Assembly: GCA_964624825.1 (NCBI GenBank)
Contig: CAZUYD010000006.1
Location: forward strand, 21,105 to 85,104
Direction: 5' to 3'
DNA length: 64,000 bases
Source of the DNA: Enorma sp964624825
GTDB lineage: Bacteria > Actinomycetota > Coriobacteriia > Coriobacteriales > Coriobacteriaceae
Below, piece after piece: positions 8,468-17,322 of the stretch. The position numbers were made by a program, and so were the translations under genes. The notes beneath the pieces are model-generated. The model saw only the letters and a program-made list of their open reading frames with translations. It had not been told where the DNA came from and searched no databases. The stretch's first letter is position 1; every line of letters begins with the position of its first letter.

Positions 8468-9645
8468 TGTTGTATTGCATTTAGGATAAATTGCTCCGAC
8501 TGCCTTCGCGCAATAGATAGCGCCTCATCGACCGGAATATAATCAATCTCCGGATTGCCCATCTTATCGATCGCGTTATATGAGCTAACCCGACGGTTGG
8601 AAAGTCCAGTCAACTTCAAAAGGTTGGTAACCTTGTCACCGTTCCGTTTACCAACGTAGAAGCGCTTGTGGAAGAGAATACTGAAGCACGTTCCATGGAA
8701 CGAGTTGGTGAACACGCACTCGGCATGCTCGATGTAGCCCAACCACTCCTCGACACCAATGTCATATCGAAAAACCTTTTCAACATCATCAAACTCATCA
8801 AGCCGATGGGAATCCGGATTATCGCAAAGCTCAATTATCTTGAGGCCGCGGGAGCGAGCATAATCGACCGCCATACGAATGGTGTCGTTAGCACGCTCCA
8901 TGACGTAGTAAAGCACTATATAGCCAGTATCTTTCGGAGCAACCGCAATCTCGTCGTAAAACGATCCGTCAAGCAGCAGTACGGGGTCGAGAACAAGAGA
9001 CACTTCCTTGTCCGTGCTCTCTTGAAGATATCTCTGAAGGCTTTCCTCGCGAACGGATACGAAATCGATATCGTCAACGTAGTGTAAAAACTCAGCCTCT
9101 TGCTCCGGGGTATAGACGGGAGGAACGCCGCGACTGGCCGCATACGATATCTTCCATTTGTTTTCCATAGCCTTGCTGGCAAGAAAAAAGCCCCGGTCGA
9201 ATCCATTATGTGGGGCGTATCTCCATATCACATCAGTAACACAGATATAGCAATCAAAACCAGGGTCCTCAACTTCAAGCAAATCTGAGTTATAGCATAT
9301 GTCAGTCTTAACGTAATGCTTGTCTATGAAGTTCTGAAACTTCCGATAACGAATCTCGCGTTCACGATAGGCGCTTTTATATAGATCGCGAAACGTACCG
9401 CATTTCTCCAAACGCTCTTCTAAGCACGCGTCCTCATTACGGGCAAGAAGGCGATCATATTTCTGCGCGTAATAATCCGCCGGATGTTCTAGATCGAAGC
9501 CGTTGTAATAGACGGGCTGGTAATTAACAACCGTTGAATCAATGCCTTTACCCTTAAGGAACTGCTGGAATGCGTACGTGTGAATAGGGCAAGCAAAGTT
9601 CAGCTGTTTGCTGTACATATTGATTGAGATCAAACCGATGCGCAT
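8320..9645 (-). CDS. Polysaccharide pyruvyl transferase family protein (5' part)
   Basis: Starting at ATG 9645, the frame begins MRIGLISINMYSKQLN and contains the fold typical of polysaccharide pyruvyl transferases, ending with VFTNSFHGTCFSILFHKRFYVG, whose SFHG motif is the family signature. The genuine domain covers about residues 1-360. After the G8 run (8456-8463) the last 45 or so codons have no family character and look out of frame; the true continuation is the repeat frame ending at 7274. These enzymes add pyruvate ketals or act on glycans in surface polysaccharide synthesis; the substrate cannot be read from sequence. Lower GC than its neighbours suggests horizontal gain. Confidence 0.75.
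   Translation of the reverse strand: MRIGLISINMYSKQLNFACPIHTYAFQQFLKGKGIDSTVVNYQPVYYNGFDLEHPADYYAQKYDRLLARNEDACLEERLEKCGTFRDLYKSAYREREIRYRKFQNFIDKHYVKTDICYNSDLLEVEDPGFDCYICVTDVIWRYAPHNGFDRGFFLASKAMENKWKISYAASRGVPPVYTPEQEAEFLHYVDDIDFVSVREESLQRYLQESTDKEVSLVLDPVLLLDGSFYDEIAVAPKDTGYIVLYYVMERANDTIRMAVDYARSRGLKIIELCDNPDSHRLDEFDDVEKVFRYDIGVEEWLGYIEHAECVFTNSFHGTCFSILFHKRFYVGKRNGDKVTNLLKLTGLSNRRVSSYNAIDKMGNPEIDYIPVDEALSIARRQSEQFILNAIQQCGGGAPNEIMSGGSDLGRTKWSIVAATETSTRTAIQKLTAICGATKMA
8456..8463 (-). repeat. Run of eight G within the coding region
   Basis: On the coding (minus) strand eight consecutive G separate the pyruvyltransferase frame from the Trp-repeat frame. Nine or six G, or a -1 ribosomal slip on this run, would fuse them. 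Such tracts are classic sites of slipped-strand phase variation, but homopolymers are also common draft-sequencing errors. Confidence 0.8.
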
Positions 9646-9847
9646 CGTTTTCCGGCTCTGTCATCAGAGCCTTTCCCCCTCCCCTGTTGAAGGCAAAGCC
9701 TATCATCTCTCAATGCCTTGTGGATAGTTGATTAACCTGTTCTGACGTTGGACTATTGCGCCTACGTCCAACGATGACAATTACGCCAGCCTATTCTACC
9801 GTAGCCCCTATCCCATTTAACATCTCGCCGAGAGCCGTTAAGAGCAT

Positions 9848-10870
9848 TTACGCATTTGAAAGCTCGCCGCGCCCATGGCGCCGCAGTCTAAGAAGCTGCC
9901 GTATCTTTACAATGATCCCTACGAGCGGGAAGAGGATGAGAAGGGTCAGTGCTGCGCACCATAAGGGGTGTGCAAGCATCGTCGGCCTTGTGATCGGGAA
10001 ATATTCAAGAAACCGCATGACGGGTATGTGCAGGCCGAAGAATATCAATGACTGCCTGCCCATAAACTCAAGGGGACGAATTCGCGGCAAACGCTCGAAC
10101 ATCATGGCGAAGGCTAAGCTCAAGCCAACCGAGCTGGTAAGCGCGAGCGCAATCGTGCGGTAGCGATTGCCATGAACGCTTATTTTCCCATTCTCGAACG
10201 CCGCCCATATACCGATTGCCATGATGGCGATGCAGAGCATTCCCGCAAGCTGAGGAGACCGTATTCGCGATTCACACTCTTTGCCTCGCATCTGACCATA
10301 TGCCCAGCCAAGATAAAAGAACGTGACCATCATCGGGATGCAATTAATAGACCAGGGATATGGGCCTCTGGTGAACTGTGCCAAACAAGCGCCCAGCAAA
10401 AAGCACGCGGCGGCAAGACCGGCAGGATCCACCTTGTGTTTGGCACTTATATCGCACATAAGCCAAAAAACAACCGTTGTGAGAAAAAGCGCTGGCAAAA
10501 ACCAGAGCGCGCCGTTCACCATCGGAGTAACGCCGGCGTTGGCGACGAACAGCCCCGCAGCTTCTTCGAGCAGCGAAACGGTTGAACTTCCAAATACCCT
10601 GTGGTTTATATACCACAGCGGCGTGCAAACCAGGTAGAGCACGACATAGGGAACAAGGAGACGCTTCGCTTGGTTCGTTACGCACTGAGCAAACGTTGCG
10701 TACTTCTCGTAGCGAAACGTAAAACCAGAGATCATAAGGAACAAGGGCATATGGAAGGAATACATGAACGTCTCGATGTCGCTCGGCACCTTAGCCGGAT
10801 GCCCGAAGATGACACAGACCAATGCAAAGCCTCGTAAGGCATCCAACCATGTAAGACGATGCCTGACCAT
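9848..10870 (-). CDS. Acyltransferase 3 family membrane protein
   Basis: A 340-residue integral membrane protein beginning with the acyltransferase-3 signature RHRLTWLDALRGFALVCVIF-GHP, in which the GH...H pattern includes the likely catalytic His. About ten hydrophobic segments follow (for example PLFLMISGFTF and LIFFGLHIPVMRFLEYFP). These enzymes O-acylate surface glycans or related acceptors. ATG 10870 is preceded by GGGGGG; an in-frame ATG at 10885 and a GTG at 10894 are alternatives. It is next to the pyruvyltransferase on the same strand, which fits joint decoration of a cell-surface polysaccharide. Confidence 0.8.
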   Translation of the reverse strand: MVRHRLTWLDALRGFALVCVIFGHPAKVPSDIETFMYSFHMPLFLMISGFTFRYEKYATFAQCVTNQAKRLLVPYVVLYLVCTPLWYINHRVFGSSTVSLLEEAAGLFVANAGVTPMVNGALWFLPALFLTTVVFWLMCDISAKHKVDPAGLAAACFLLGACLAQFTRGPYPWSINCIPMMVTFFYLGWAYGQMRGKECESRIRSPQLAGMLCIAIMAIGIWAAFENGKISVHGNRYRTIALALTSSVGLSLAFAMMFERLPRIRPLEFMGRQSLIFFGLHIPVMRFLEYFPITRPTMLAHPLWCAALTLLILFPLVGIIVKIRQLLRLRRHGRGELSNA

Positions 10871-10967
10871 ATAATCGCCCCCCATATGCTGCACGATACC
10901 GAAACGCCCGCTAACCGCTGCGTTGCCTAATATCGGTCATTGCCTGTGTAGCAGATTTCCCCGCTTC

Positions 10968-13535
10968 TCACATCGCCGACCGTTTGACCGCGCTCTTCTT
11001 AGTCGTCGACGATTTCCGTGCCCCGCCCGTCTTTTTGGAGCCAGACGCCGAGGCCGATTTAGCCGACCGGGCACCGCGCCCGCGGGCGGTCTTCTTTTCT
11101 TTGCCCGGGCACTCCATGTTCACGCAAATGCGCCAGAGCCCGCGCGCCGTCTCCACCACCACGATGGGCGCACCGCAATGCTCGCACACCTCGCCCGTCG
11201 CCTGAAGCGCGCCACGCGCGGGCAAGGGGTAGCTCACCCCGCAATCATCGTAGTTCGTGCACCGAATGAATCGCTTGCCGCTCTTCTCGCTCTTGTGTGC
11301 CACCAAATCGCCATGACGCCCGGCATCGTGGCACACCGAGCACTCGCCCACCACCAGATCGGGCTCAAAGTTCGTGGGGCACTTCGGGTTCACGCAGATC
11401 TCATACGCCTTCTGCCGAAACGGCTGGCACTTGATGCGCGGTGCGGCGCACTCGGGACAAACGGCCGCGTCTCCCTCGAGCGGACTCACCTTTACCCCGC
11501 TCGGCACGGGATAGGTCACGTCGCATTCCGGCCAGCCCATGCAGCCGATAAAGCTCCCGCGCGTCTTGGCGCTCGTCTTCATCACAAGGTCTTTGCCGCA
11601 CTTGGGGCAGGCTCCCACGCGAGCATCCGCCGTCACGGCGTCCGCGATGCGATCGCCCAAATCGTCCTTATGCTCGATCAGCGCATCGAGCATGCCGGCG
11701 AGCAACGCCCGCGAATGCTCGACCACATGCTCTTGGGTATCGGTACCCTCGGCCACATGCGTCATGTCGTCATCGAGCTCGGCCGTCATCTCGGGCGTGG
11801 TGATGCGCGGCGCGAACTCGTGGAGCGCGCCGACGATCGCTATGCCGAGCTGGCTGGGTTCGATGGGATCGTTCTTGAGATAACGCACCTGGTACAGGCG
11901 CTCGATAATGCTCGCACGGGTGGACTTGGTGCCCAAGCCGCGCTTCTCCATTTCCTGCACCAGGCGACCCTGGCTGTAACGCGCGGGAGGCTCGGTCTGC
12001 TTCGCCTCGAGCGCGATATCGTGCACATCGATGGTATCGCCCTGTGCGAGCGCCGGCAGCTGCTCGTCGCGCTTGAGGCCATAGGGGTACGCCTCGCGGA
12101 ACCCGGCATCGACGAGCACATCGCCCGAGGCGGTGAACGGCTCGCCCGCCACATCGATGGAGAGCTTCGTGTTCTCGATGGTCGCAGGCCCCATAAGCGT
12201 GGCCAGGAAGCGCCGCGCGATGAGCATGTAGAGCTTCTTCTGGCCGCCGTCGAGCCCATCGGGGCTGCCCTGGCCGGTGGGGTGGATGGGCGGATGGTCG
12301 GTGGTCTCGGTCTTGCCGCGCGTGGGCTTCATGGGCCCGGCAAGCACCTTCTTGCACACCGGTGCGAGCGCGGGCGCATTCGACGCCAGCCCGCTCACGA
12401 TGCCCTTGAGGTCGAGCGAGCGAGGGTACACGGTATTGTCGACGCGAGGATAGCTGATAAGGCCGGCCATATACAGGCTCTCGGCGATGCGCATGGTGCG
12501 CGCAGGGCTGATTCCCTCGGCCGCGGCCGCGGCCTGCAGCGAGGTGGTGTTGAACGGCGTGGGCGGCTGCTGCTTGCGCGAGCGCTTCACGACCTCTTTG
12601 ATGGTGCCCTCCGTGGCATGCTCCACGTGCGCAAAGGCGGTCTCTGCGGCGGCTTTGTCGGTAAACCGCGCCGTGGCGTGGCTGATCTTGAATGCGGAGT
12701 CTTCCTCGCCCTGCGCCGCACCCATGCCGCGAATCTGCCAATAATCCTCGGGCACAAAGGCGTTGCGCTCGCGTTCGCGCTCGACCACGAGCGCCAGCGT
12801 GGGCGTCTGCACGCGCCCGGCGGAGCGCACGTTCCCAAAGCCACCAAAGCGGGCGAGCGTGAGGTAGCGGGTGAGCACCGCGCCCCAAATGAGGTCGATG
12901 TATTGGCGGCTCTCGCCGGCATCTGCCAAATCCTGGTCGAGCTCGACCAGGTTTTGGAACGCATTCGTGACCTCGCCTTTGATGAGCGCCGAGTAGCGCG
13001 CGCGGCTCACCGGGACATCCGATGCGACCTCGCGCACGCATGAGAGCGCGTCCGAGCCGATCAGTTCACCCTCGCGGTCGAAGTCCGTTGCGATGATGAT
13101 ATGGTCGGCCTTCTTGGCAAGGTTTTTAAGGACGCGGATGATCTCCTTTTCGGCGGGCTTCTTCACGATGGGTGCCCAGGTGAGGTACGGCAGGCTCTCA
13201 ACCTTCCAACCCTTGATGGAGATGCCGTTGGCAAGATAGGGTTTGCGTTTGCTTGCATAGGGTGGACGCGCCAAGCCGTCGGGTATGTCGGCAGGCAGTA
13301 CCTCGCCCTCCTCGGTCACGCTGTACCAACCCTGCTTTTTGTCGAAAAGGATCTCATCAGGGAAATCGGGGGCGAGGATGTGGCCGGCAAGCCCCATGGA
13401 GACCCAGCTCTCGCCATCCACCGTGAAACGGTAGACCGGCGTGTTATATACCTTGTCGTGTTCCGGCTTTCCGGTTGCAAGCAGTTGCGCGATCTTTTGC
13501 GCTGCAATGTTCTTCTCTGCGATGACGAGCTTCAA
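10968..13535 (-). CDS. topA: Type IA DNA topoisomerase
   Basis: The 855-residue protein has the TOPRIM domain (KLVIAEKNIAAQKIA; acidic triad region IIIATDFDREGE), the topoisomerase core, and the active-site Tyr at about residue 362 in LISYPRVDN. Four C-terminal Cys4 zinc-ribbon units follow (CPKCGKDLV, CPECAAPRIKC, CSVCHDAG, CEHCGAP) and then a Lys/Ser-rich tail. It relaxes negative supercoils by cutting and passing single strands. The TTG at 13535 is chosen because GAGGGA lies 7 nt upstream and family similarity begins there; the frame is open to 13655 but that extension looks non-coding. Length and the lack of the usual Thr in YPRTD make it closer to archaeal-type TopA/TopB than to E. coli TopA. 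Confidence 0.88.
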   Translation of the reverse strand: MKLVIAEKNIAAQKIAQLLATGKPEHDKVYNTPVYRFTVDGESWVSMGLAGHILAPDFPDEILFDKKQGWYSVTEEGEVLPADIPDGLARPPYASKRKPYLANGISIKGWKVESLPYLTWAPIVKKPAEKEIIRVLKNLAKKADHIIIATDFDREGELIGSDALSCVREVASDVPVSRARYSALIKGEVTNAFQNLVELDQDLADAGESRQYIDLIWGAVLTRYLTLARFGGFGNVRSAGRVQTPTLALVVERERERNAFVPEDYWQIRGMGAAQGEEDSAFKISHATARFTDKAAAETAFAHVEHATEGTIKEVVKRSRKQQPPTPFNTTSLQAAAAAEGISPARTMRIAESLYMAGLISYPRVDNTVYPRSLDLKGIVSGLASNAPALAPVCKKVLAGPMKPTRGKTETTDHPPIHPTGQGSPDGLDGGQKKLYMLIARRFLATLMGPATIENTKLSIDVAGEPFTASGDVLVDAGFREAYPYGLKRDEQLPALAQGDTIDVHDIALEAKQTEPPARYSQGRLVQEMEKRGLGTKSTRASIIERLYQVRYLKNDPIEPSQLGIAIVGALHEFAPRITTPEMTAELDDDMTHVAEGTDTQEHVVEHSRALLAGMLDALIEHKDDLGDRIADAVTADARVGACPKCGKDLVMKTSAKTRGSFIGCMGWPECDVTYPVPSGVKVSPLEGDAAVCPECAAPRIKCQPFRQKAYEICVNPKCPTNFEPDLVVGECSVCHDAGRHGDLVAHKSEKSGKRFIRCTNYDDCGVSYPLPARGALQATGEVCEHCGAPIVVVETARGLWRICVNMECPGKEKKTARGRGARSAKSASASGSKKTGGARKSSTTKKSAVKRSAM

Positions 13536-13998
13536 ATCGAATCCCTCGCGGTATTCCCCTGCAACCGATGCGAACCCGTCAGAGTCGCACCGGTCGGTAT
13601 CGCACTCCCCGGCAACAATCGAAAAACGCTGCCATGAAAGTGCCCATGTGTCCATTCTCGCGGGACACTATACACGAGTTCCCTGCATCGCGCGAAATGC
13701 CACCACAAAATGCGTATGGTGAACAAAAGCAGCCGGTTGAAAACGGCGTTCCCAAAGACGCAAGCGATAGCGGCGGCGTCCGCATCTGGGCTGCAGGCGG
13801 CGCTCCGCTTGGCAGCTGTCTGGTCGCGGCAAGCCCGCGTACTTTTTACGGCGCGTCACCCGCCATCGCGCGTCCACCTTGCTTCTAGCAGAAACATGAT
13901 AAACCCAGATTCGATCCTGGCTACGCCCCCGGTAGGGACGGGGCGTCATAATGCGCTGCCGGCAACGCAGGAGGAACAACGACGCTTTCGCAGGCGCG
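13536..13998. other. Gene-free stretch between topA and hypB
   Basis: No convincing gene in either direction. It must hold the topA promoter. A 7-bp hairpin (ACGCCCC / GGGGCGT, 13923-13946) lies 53 bp beyond the hypB stop and may be its terminator. Confidence 0.45.
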
Positions 13999-14697
13999 CT
14001 ATGCGCGCGCCGCCTCGATCTGCGCCGCCTCGATCTGCGCTGCGAGCCATGAGCACCATGCGTCCATGCCGTCACCCTTCGTGGCGCTGACCGAGAAGCG
14101 CGACGCGCGAGGGTTGAGGTCATCGAGAATGCGCTCGTACGCATCTGTGTCGAAGTCAAAAGCGAACGCAACGTCGACTTTGTTTAAAAGAATGGCGCCA
14201 GCATGCTGGAAGATGCCGGGGTATTTTACGGGTTTGTCATCTCCCTCGGGCACCGAGAGAATCATGACGCAGAGGTTCTCACCCAGGTCGAAGTCGACGG
14301 GGCACACCAAGTTCCCGACGTTTTCGATGAATATGACGTCGATGCTGGACAGGCCGACCGCCTCGTCGAAGGCATCGACCGCTTGAGCGATCATGCTGCC
14401 TTCAAGGTGACAGAGCCCACCGGTGTTGATCTGGATGGCCGGCATTCCGGCCGCTTTCATGCGCACCGCATCGACATCGGAGGCGATGTCCCCCTCGATG
14501 ACCGCGCAGGAAAGGCCGTGCGCGGCTCGCAGATAACCGCTCGTCGCAAGAATGGTGCTCGTCTTGCCCGAACCGGGGCTCGAAAGCACGTTCACCACAT
14601 AGGTTCCCGTCTGGGCGAAGCGCGCACGCAGCTGCGCGGCGATCTGCTCGTTGCGCGAGAGAATCGGCTGTTCAAGGTTGATGGTTTGTTCGGACAT
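13999..14697 (-). CDS. hypB: Hydrogenase nickel-incorporation GTPase HypB
   Basis: The 232-residue protein has the HypB order of motifs: P-loop SSPGSGKTSTI, EGDIASDVDA, the HypB signature FIENVGNLVCP, and a G4-like NKVD. It hydrolyses GTP to drive nickel insertion into [NiFe]-hydrogenase large subunits. The N-terminal His-rich metal-storage stretch found in some HypB proteins is absent. ATG 14697 has AAGGAGCGGG upstream; the frame is open a little further to 14736. The C-terminus contains a small duplication (QIEAAQIEAARA). hypA lies 87 bp upstream in the same direction. Confidence 0.9.
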   Translation of the reverse strand: MSEQTINLEQPILSRNEQIAAQLRARFAQTGTYVVNVLSSPGSGKTSTILATSGYLRAAHGLSCAVIEGDIASDVDAVRMKAAGMPAIQINTGGLCHLEGSMIAQAVDAFDEAVGLSSIDVIFIENVGNLVCPVDFDLGENLCVMILSVPEGDDKPVKYPGIFQHAGAILLNKVDVAFAFDFDTDAYERILDDLNPRASRFSVSATKGDGMDAWCSWLAAQIEAAQIEAARA

Positions 14698-14784
14698 CGC
14701 CCGCTCCTTCCCGCATGCAACGGAATTGCCGGCCAAGCACGGCGGGCGCGCACAGCGAAGCGTTGGCGCGCGGGAGCCACGCCG

Positions 14785-15135
14785 TCACGGCAGATCGACT
14801 TCCACGGAAACGATTTCGAGCTCTCGGCCGCGCAGCAGGTGTGTGTCGCGCCCCCCGCACGCCGGACAACGCAGATGGAACCGGTCATGTTCGAATTCCT
14901 CGCCACAGCTCGCGCAGCAACTCCGTGGATGGATCGCTTCGACCTCAAGCGCGCAGCCTTGCATAAGCTCATCATCGTCTGTCAGAGCTTCCCAGGCAAA
15001 GTCGAGAGACTCGGGAACGACCTCGCGCAGATCGCCAATACGCAGCGCAACCTTCACGACCCGCAGCGCATGCCGTGCGCGCGCCGCCTCTGACACGCGC
15101 TCGATGATGCCGGAAACGATACCCAGCTCGTGCAT
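14785..15135 (-). CDS. hypA: Hydrogenase maturation factor HypA
   Basis: At 116 residues this has normal HypA length, starts with the invariant MHELGI (the Met-His-Glu nickel site) and has the zinc site CCASCGEEF ... RCPACGG. It delivers nickel together with HypB. It begins 9 bp after the tatC stop, in the same direction as hypB. No hydrogenase structural genes or hypCDEF are in the window. The Tat genes upstream fit a cell that exports folded metalloenzymes. Confidence 0.93.
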   Translation of the reverse strand: MHELGIVSGIIERVSEAARARHALRVVKVALRIGDLREVVPESLDFAWEALTDDDELMQGCALEVEAIHPRSCCASCGEEFEHDRFHLRCPACGGRDTHLLRGRELEIVSVEVDLP

Positions 15136-15144
15136 GGGACGATG

Positions 15145-15930
15145 CTACGCTTCCTCGTCCTCATCGGAGAAGAAGCCGACGCGGCTTCCCTTGAGCCCCG
15201 CCTTGCCCTCGCGACCGATAATCACAAAGCGGGTGACCAGCATAGACAGCTCGTAGAGCATCAGCAGCACGGCATACATGAAGAGCATGGTGACCGGGTT
15301 GGCGTCCGGCGTGACCGTTGCCGCGATAACGGCCATGGCGACATAGATATAGCGCCATGCCGCGCGAAACGAAGCATACGGCACAATATGAAAGACCGCC
15401 AGGTAGAACACCGCAAGCGGCAATTCGAACGCAACGCCGAAGCCAATCATGAGCAAAACCTCGATGTTGAGGTAATTCTCCAGGTCGGCAAAGGCGGTGG
15501 CGATGGAGTTCGTCTCCTCGATGAGCCACTCGAACGCGGGCGGCACAATGAAGAGGTAGCAGAAGACTGCGCCGATGAAGAAGAGCGCCGTGGCCATGAA
15601 GAGCGTCGGGACGACCCAGCGGCGCTCGTTGGGTTTGAGCGCAGGCAGGAAAAAGCCGAGGATCTGCCAGAGAATCATAGGCACGCAGACCACGAACGCG
15701 GTCTTGAGTGCGATGGAAAAGCGCAGGCTGAAACCGCCAAGCGCGCTCATGACGTAGAAATTGCCATCGACATAGGGGGCGATGGGGTCGGTGAGCAGAT
15801 CGATGATCGTCGGCGTTGCGAAGTAGAACACCACGGTCGCGATGATGACCGAGACGATCACGATAGTGAGGCGACGACGCAGCTCGCCGAGGTGGTCGAG
15901 CAGCGGCATGCGAGCGGGACCGACGGGCAT
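15145..15930 (-). CDS. tatC: Twin-arginine translocase subunit TatC
   Basis: A 261-residue protein with the six transmembrane segments of TatC and its N-terminal signature MPLLDHLGELRRRL, plus FGVAFELPLAVFYL in the middle. TatC recognises twin-arginine signal peptides and recruits TatA for export of folded proteins. The ATG overlaps the last base of the upstream tatA stop (TAATG), which indicates translational coupling. An acidic tail (SDEDEEA) ends the protein. Confidence 0.94.
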   Translation of the reverse strand: MPVGPARMPLLDHLGELRRRLTIVIVSVIIATVVFYFATPTIIDLLTDPIAPYVDGNFYVMSALGGFSLRFSIALKTAFVVCVPMILWQILGFFLPALKPNERRWVVPTLFMATALFFIGAVFCYLFIVPPAFEWLIEETNSIATAFADLENYLNIEVLLMIGFGVAFELPLAVFYLAVFHIVPYASFRAAWRYIYVAMAVIAATVTPDANPVTMLFMYAVLLMLYELSMLVTRFVIIGREGKAGLKGSRVGFFSDEDEEA

Positions 15931-16730
15931 TACTGCTCACCCCCTTCCGCGGCGGAGCCATCTGCTTGCGCGGGCTCGGTGGATGCCTCGGTGCCCCGCG
16001 ACGATTCGCCGCGCTCCGTCGATGCAGGTTCATAGGCGGCGGACGAGGCATCGGAAGCGTCCTCAGCATCCTGCGCTGCATCCGCCGCTGCGGCCTCTCC
16101 CGCTTCCGCCGCCGAGCTCTCCCCTGTCTCGGCGCGATGCTTGCGCGGGCGACGCGTATATAAATCGGCCATCACCTGGGCTGCGGTGTCAGACTCTTCA
16201 GACTCGGTCTCGGCGGACTGAAGTTCGGCCTCAGCAGGCTCTGCTGCTCCCCCTGCCAATTCGTCGCCCTCAGACGGGGCGGCCGCCTCGGAAGGCTCAG
16301 AGCCAGAATCGGGCATCTCGCCAGAGGGCTCAGTCGCCTGCTCGGCACCCGCGCCTGCTTCCCCCGTGCCCGCTTCCTGAGATTCTTGTGCCGCCTTTTC
16401 AGCCGCCAAACGTGCGCGACGCTCGGCAAACGTCTCTTTACGAGCCTCCGCCGCCTTCTCGGTCGCAAAGTCTGCGGGGGCGTCGGCATCGGCGTCTTCG
16501 TCAATCGCCGTCTCGTGAGCCTTCTTGGTCACCGCGGACGCATTCGCCGCGGCAGCCATGGGGTCGATGACCTCGGACTGCACCACCGATGTTACCTTCT
16601 CCTGCGTCTCGCGGAACTGACGCAGCGCGCGGCCGATGGTGCGACCCATCTGCGGCAGCTTGTCTGGCCCAAAAAGCAGGAAGGCAAAGACCAGGATGAT
16701 GACGAGTTCGGTTTGACTAATTCCGAACAC
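15930..16730 (-). CDS. tatA: TatA/TatB-type translocase subunit with long acidic tail
   Basis: The first 60 or so residues are TatA-like: FGISQTELVIILVFAFLLFGPDKLPQMGRTIG, a single short membrane helix, an FGP hinge and an amphipathic helix. The family is normally 60-150 residues, but this protein has 266. The extra 170 or so residues are very rich in Glu, Ala and Ser (for example AEAGEAAAADAAQDAEDASD), low in complexity and probably disordered. GTG 16730 has AGGAGG 7 nt upstream. It is translationally coupled to tatC. It may act as the single TatA/B of a minimal system. Confidence 0.87.
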   Translation of the reverse strand: MFGISQTELVIILVFAFLLFGPDKLPQMGRTIGRALRQFRETQEKVTSVVQSEVIDPMAAAANASAVTKKAHETAIDEDADADAPADFATEKAAEARKETFAERRARLAAEKAAQESQEAGTGEAGAGAEQATEPSGEMPDSGSEPSEAAAPSEGDELAGGAAEPAEAELQSAETESEESDTAAQVMADLYTRRPRKHRAETGESSAAEAGEAAAADAAQDAEDASDASSAAYEPASTERGESSRGTEASTEPAQADGSAAEGGEQ

Positions 16731-16851
16731 AGGGAAACCTCCTGAAGCAACATGACGAAATGAATCGAGCGGGCACCTCCCCGGCTCGCTCTGCGCAACC
16801 ATAGAAGTATAGCGCGTCCGACTCGCTAGACAGCCATATGGAGACGCGCCC

Positions 16852-17166
16852 TTACAAAGCGGTAATAGTTATCTCCCTATCGACACCGAGCAGCTGCGCC
16901 ACGCGCATAACCCCCGATTGCGCGTTCACCACGTCAAAGCGCTTGCCGTGCTCGTCGGCATGATGCGCCGCGCCCACGAGCACGCCGATGCCCGTTGAAT
17001 CGATATACGCCACGTGCTCGAAGTCGAGCTGAACCTTTTCGGTGGGTTGCTCGAGCGCAAGGTCGATAGCTTCGCGCAGTTTAGCGGCGTTCGAGATATC
17101 CACCTCGCCCGACACGCTGATCACGTAGCGTTCGGGGGAAGCGCTGGTGGCGATGGTGAGCTCCAT
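16852..17166 (-). CDS. STAS-domain anti-sigma factor antagonist
   Basis: A 104-residue single STAS domain with the classic YIDSTGIGVLVGA motif, whose Ser is the usual phosphorylation site in SpoIIAA/RsbV proteins. Such proteins release a sigma factor by binding its anti-sigma kinase when unphosphorylated. No anti-sigma kinase or sigma gene is adjacent. ATG 17166 has AAGGAGC upstream; an in-frame ATG at 17184 lacks one. Confidence 0.85.
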   Translation of the reverse strand: MELTIATSASPERYVISVSGEVDISNAAKLREAIDLALEQPTEKVQLDFEHVAYIDSTGIGVLVGAAHHADEHGKRFDVVNAQSGVMRVAQLLGVDREITITAL

Positions 17167-17285
17167 GCTTGCTCCTTCATGCACTGAAATGCTGCATCAA
17201 ATGAATTCGTCGGTCTCCATTGTACTCAGGGCACTCACACGCGGCGCTTCGCTTTGGCGATTTGCAAATCTTTCGCATGCAAGCG

Positions 17286-17310
17286 GGGTGATGATCTAAC
17301 GCCAGGTGCA
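17286..17310. repeat. Copy of dispersed CTRACNCCAGGTG motif
   Basis: GGTGATGATCTAACGCCAGG lies 13 bp beyond the stop of the aminotransferase gene. It closely matches a unit of the 5641-5778 array and the reverse complement at 60271-60296. Confidence 0.55.
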
Positions 17311-17322
17311 CTAGGTCGCCGG

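Noticed and set aside
10923..13043. A 706-codon open frame on the plus strand opposite the topoisomerase gene
   Set aside because: It is composed of Arg/His/Ala/Gly-rich low-information sequence, has no family character and lies antisense to a well-supported gene; GC-rich third positions create such frames.
13900..13950. tRNA-like T-arm (CCAGATTCGATCCTGG) after hypB
   Set aside because: No acceptor, D- or anticodon arm can be built around it, so it is not a tRNA gene.
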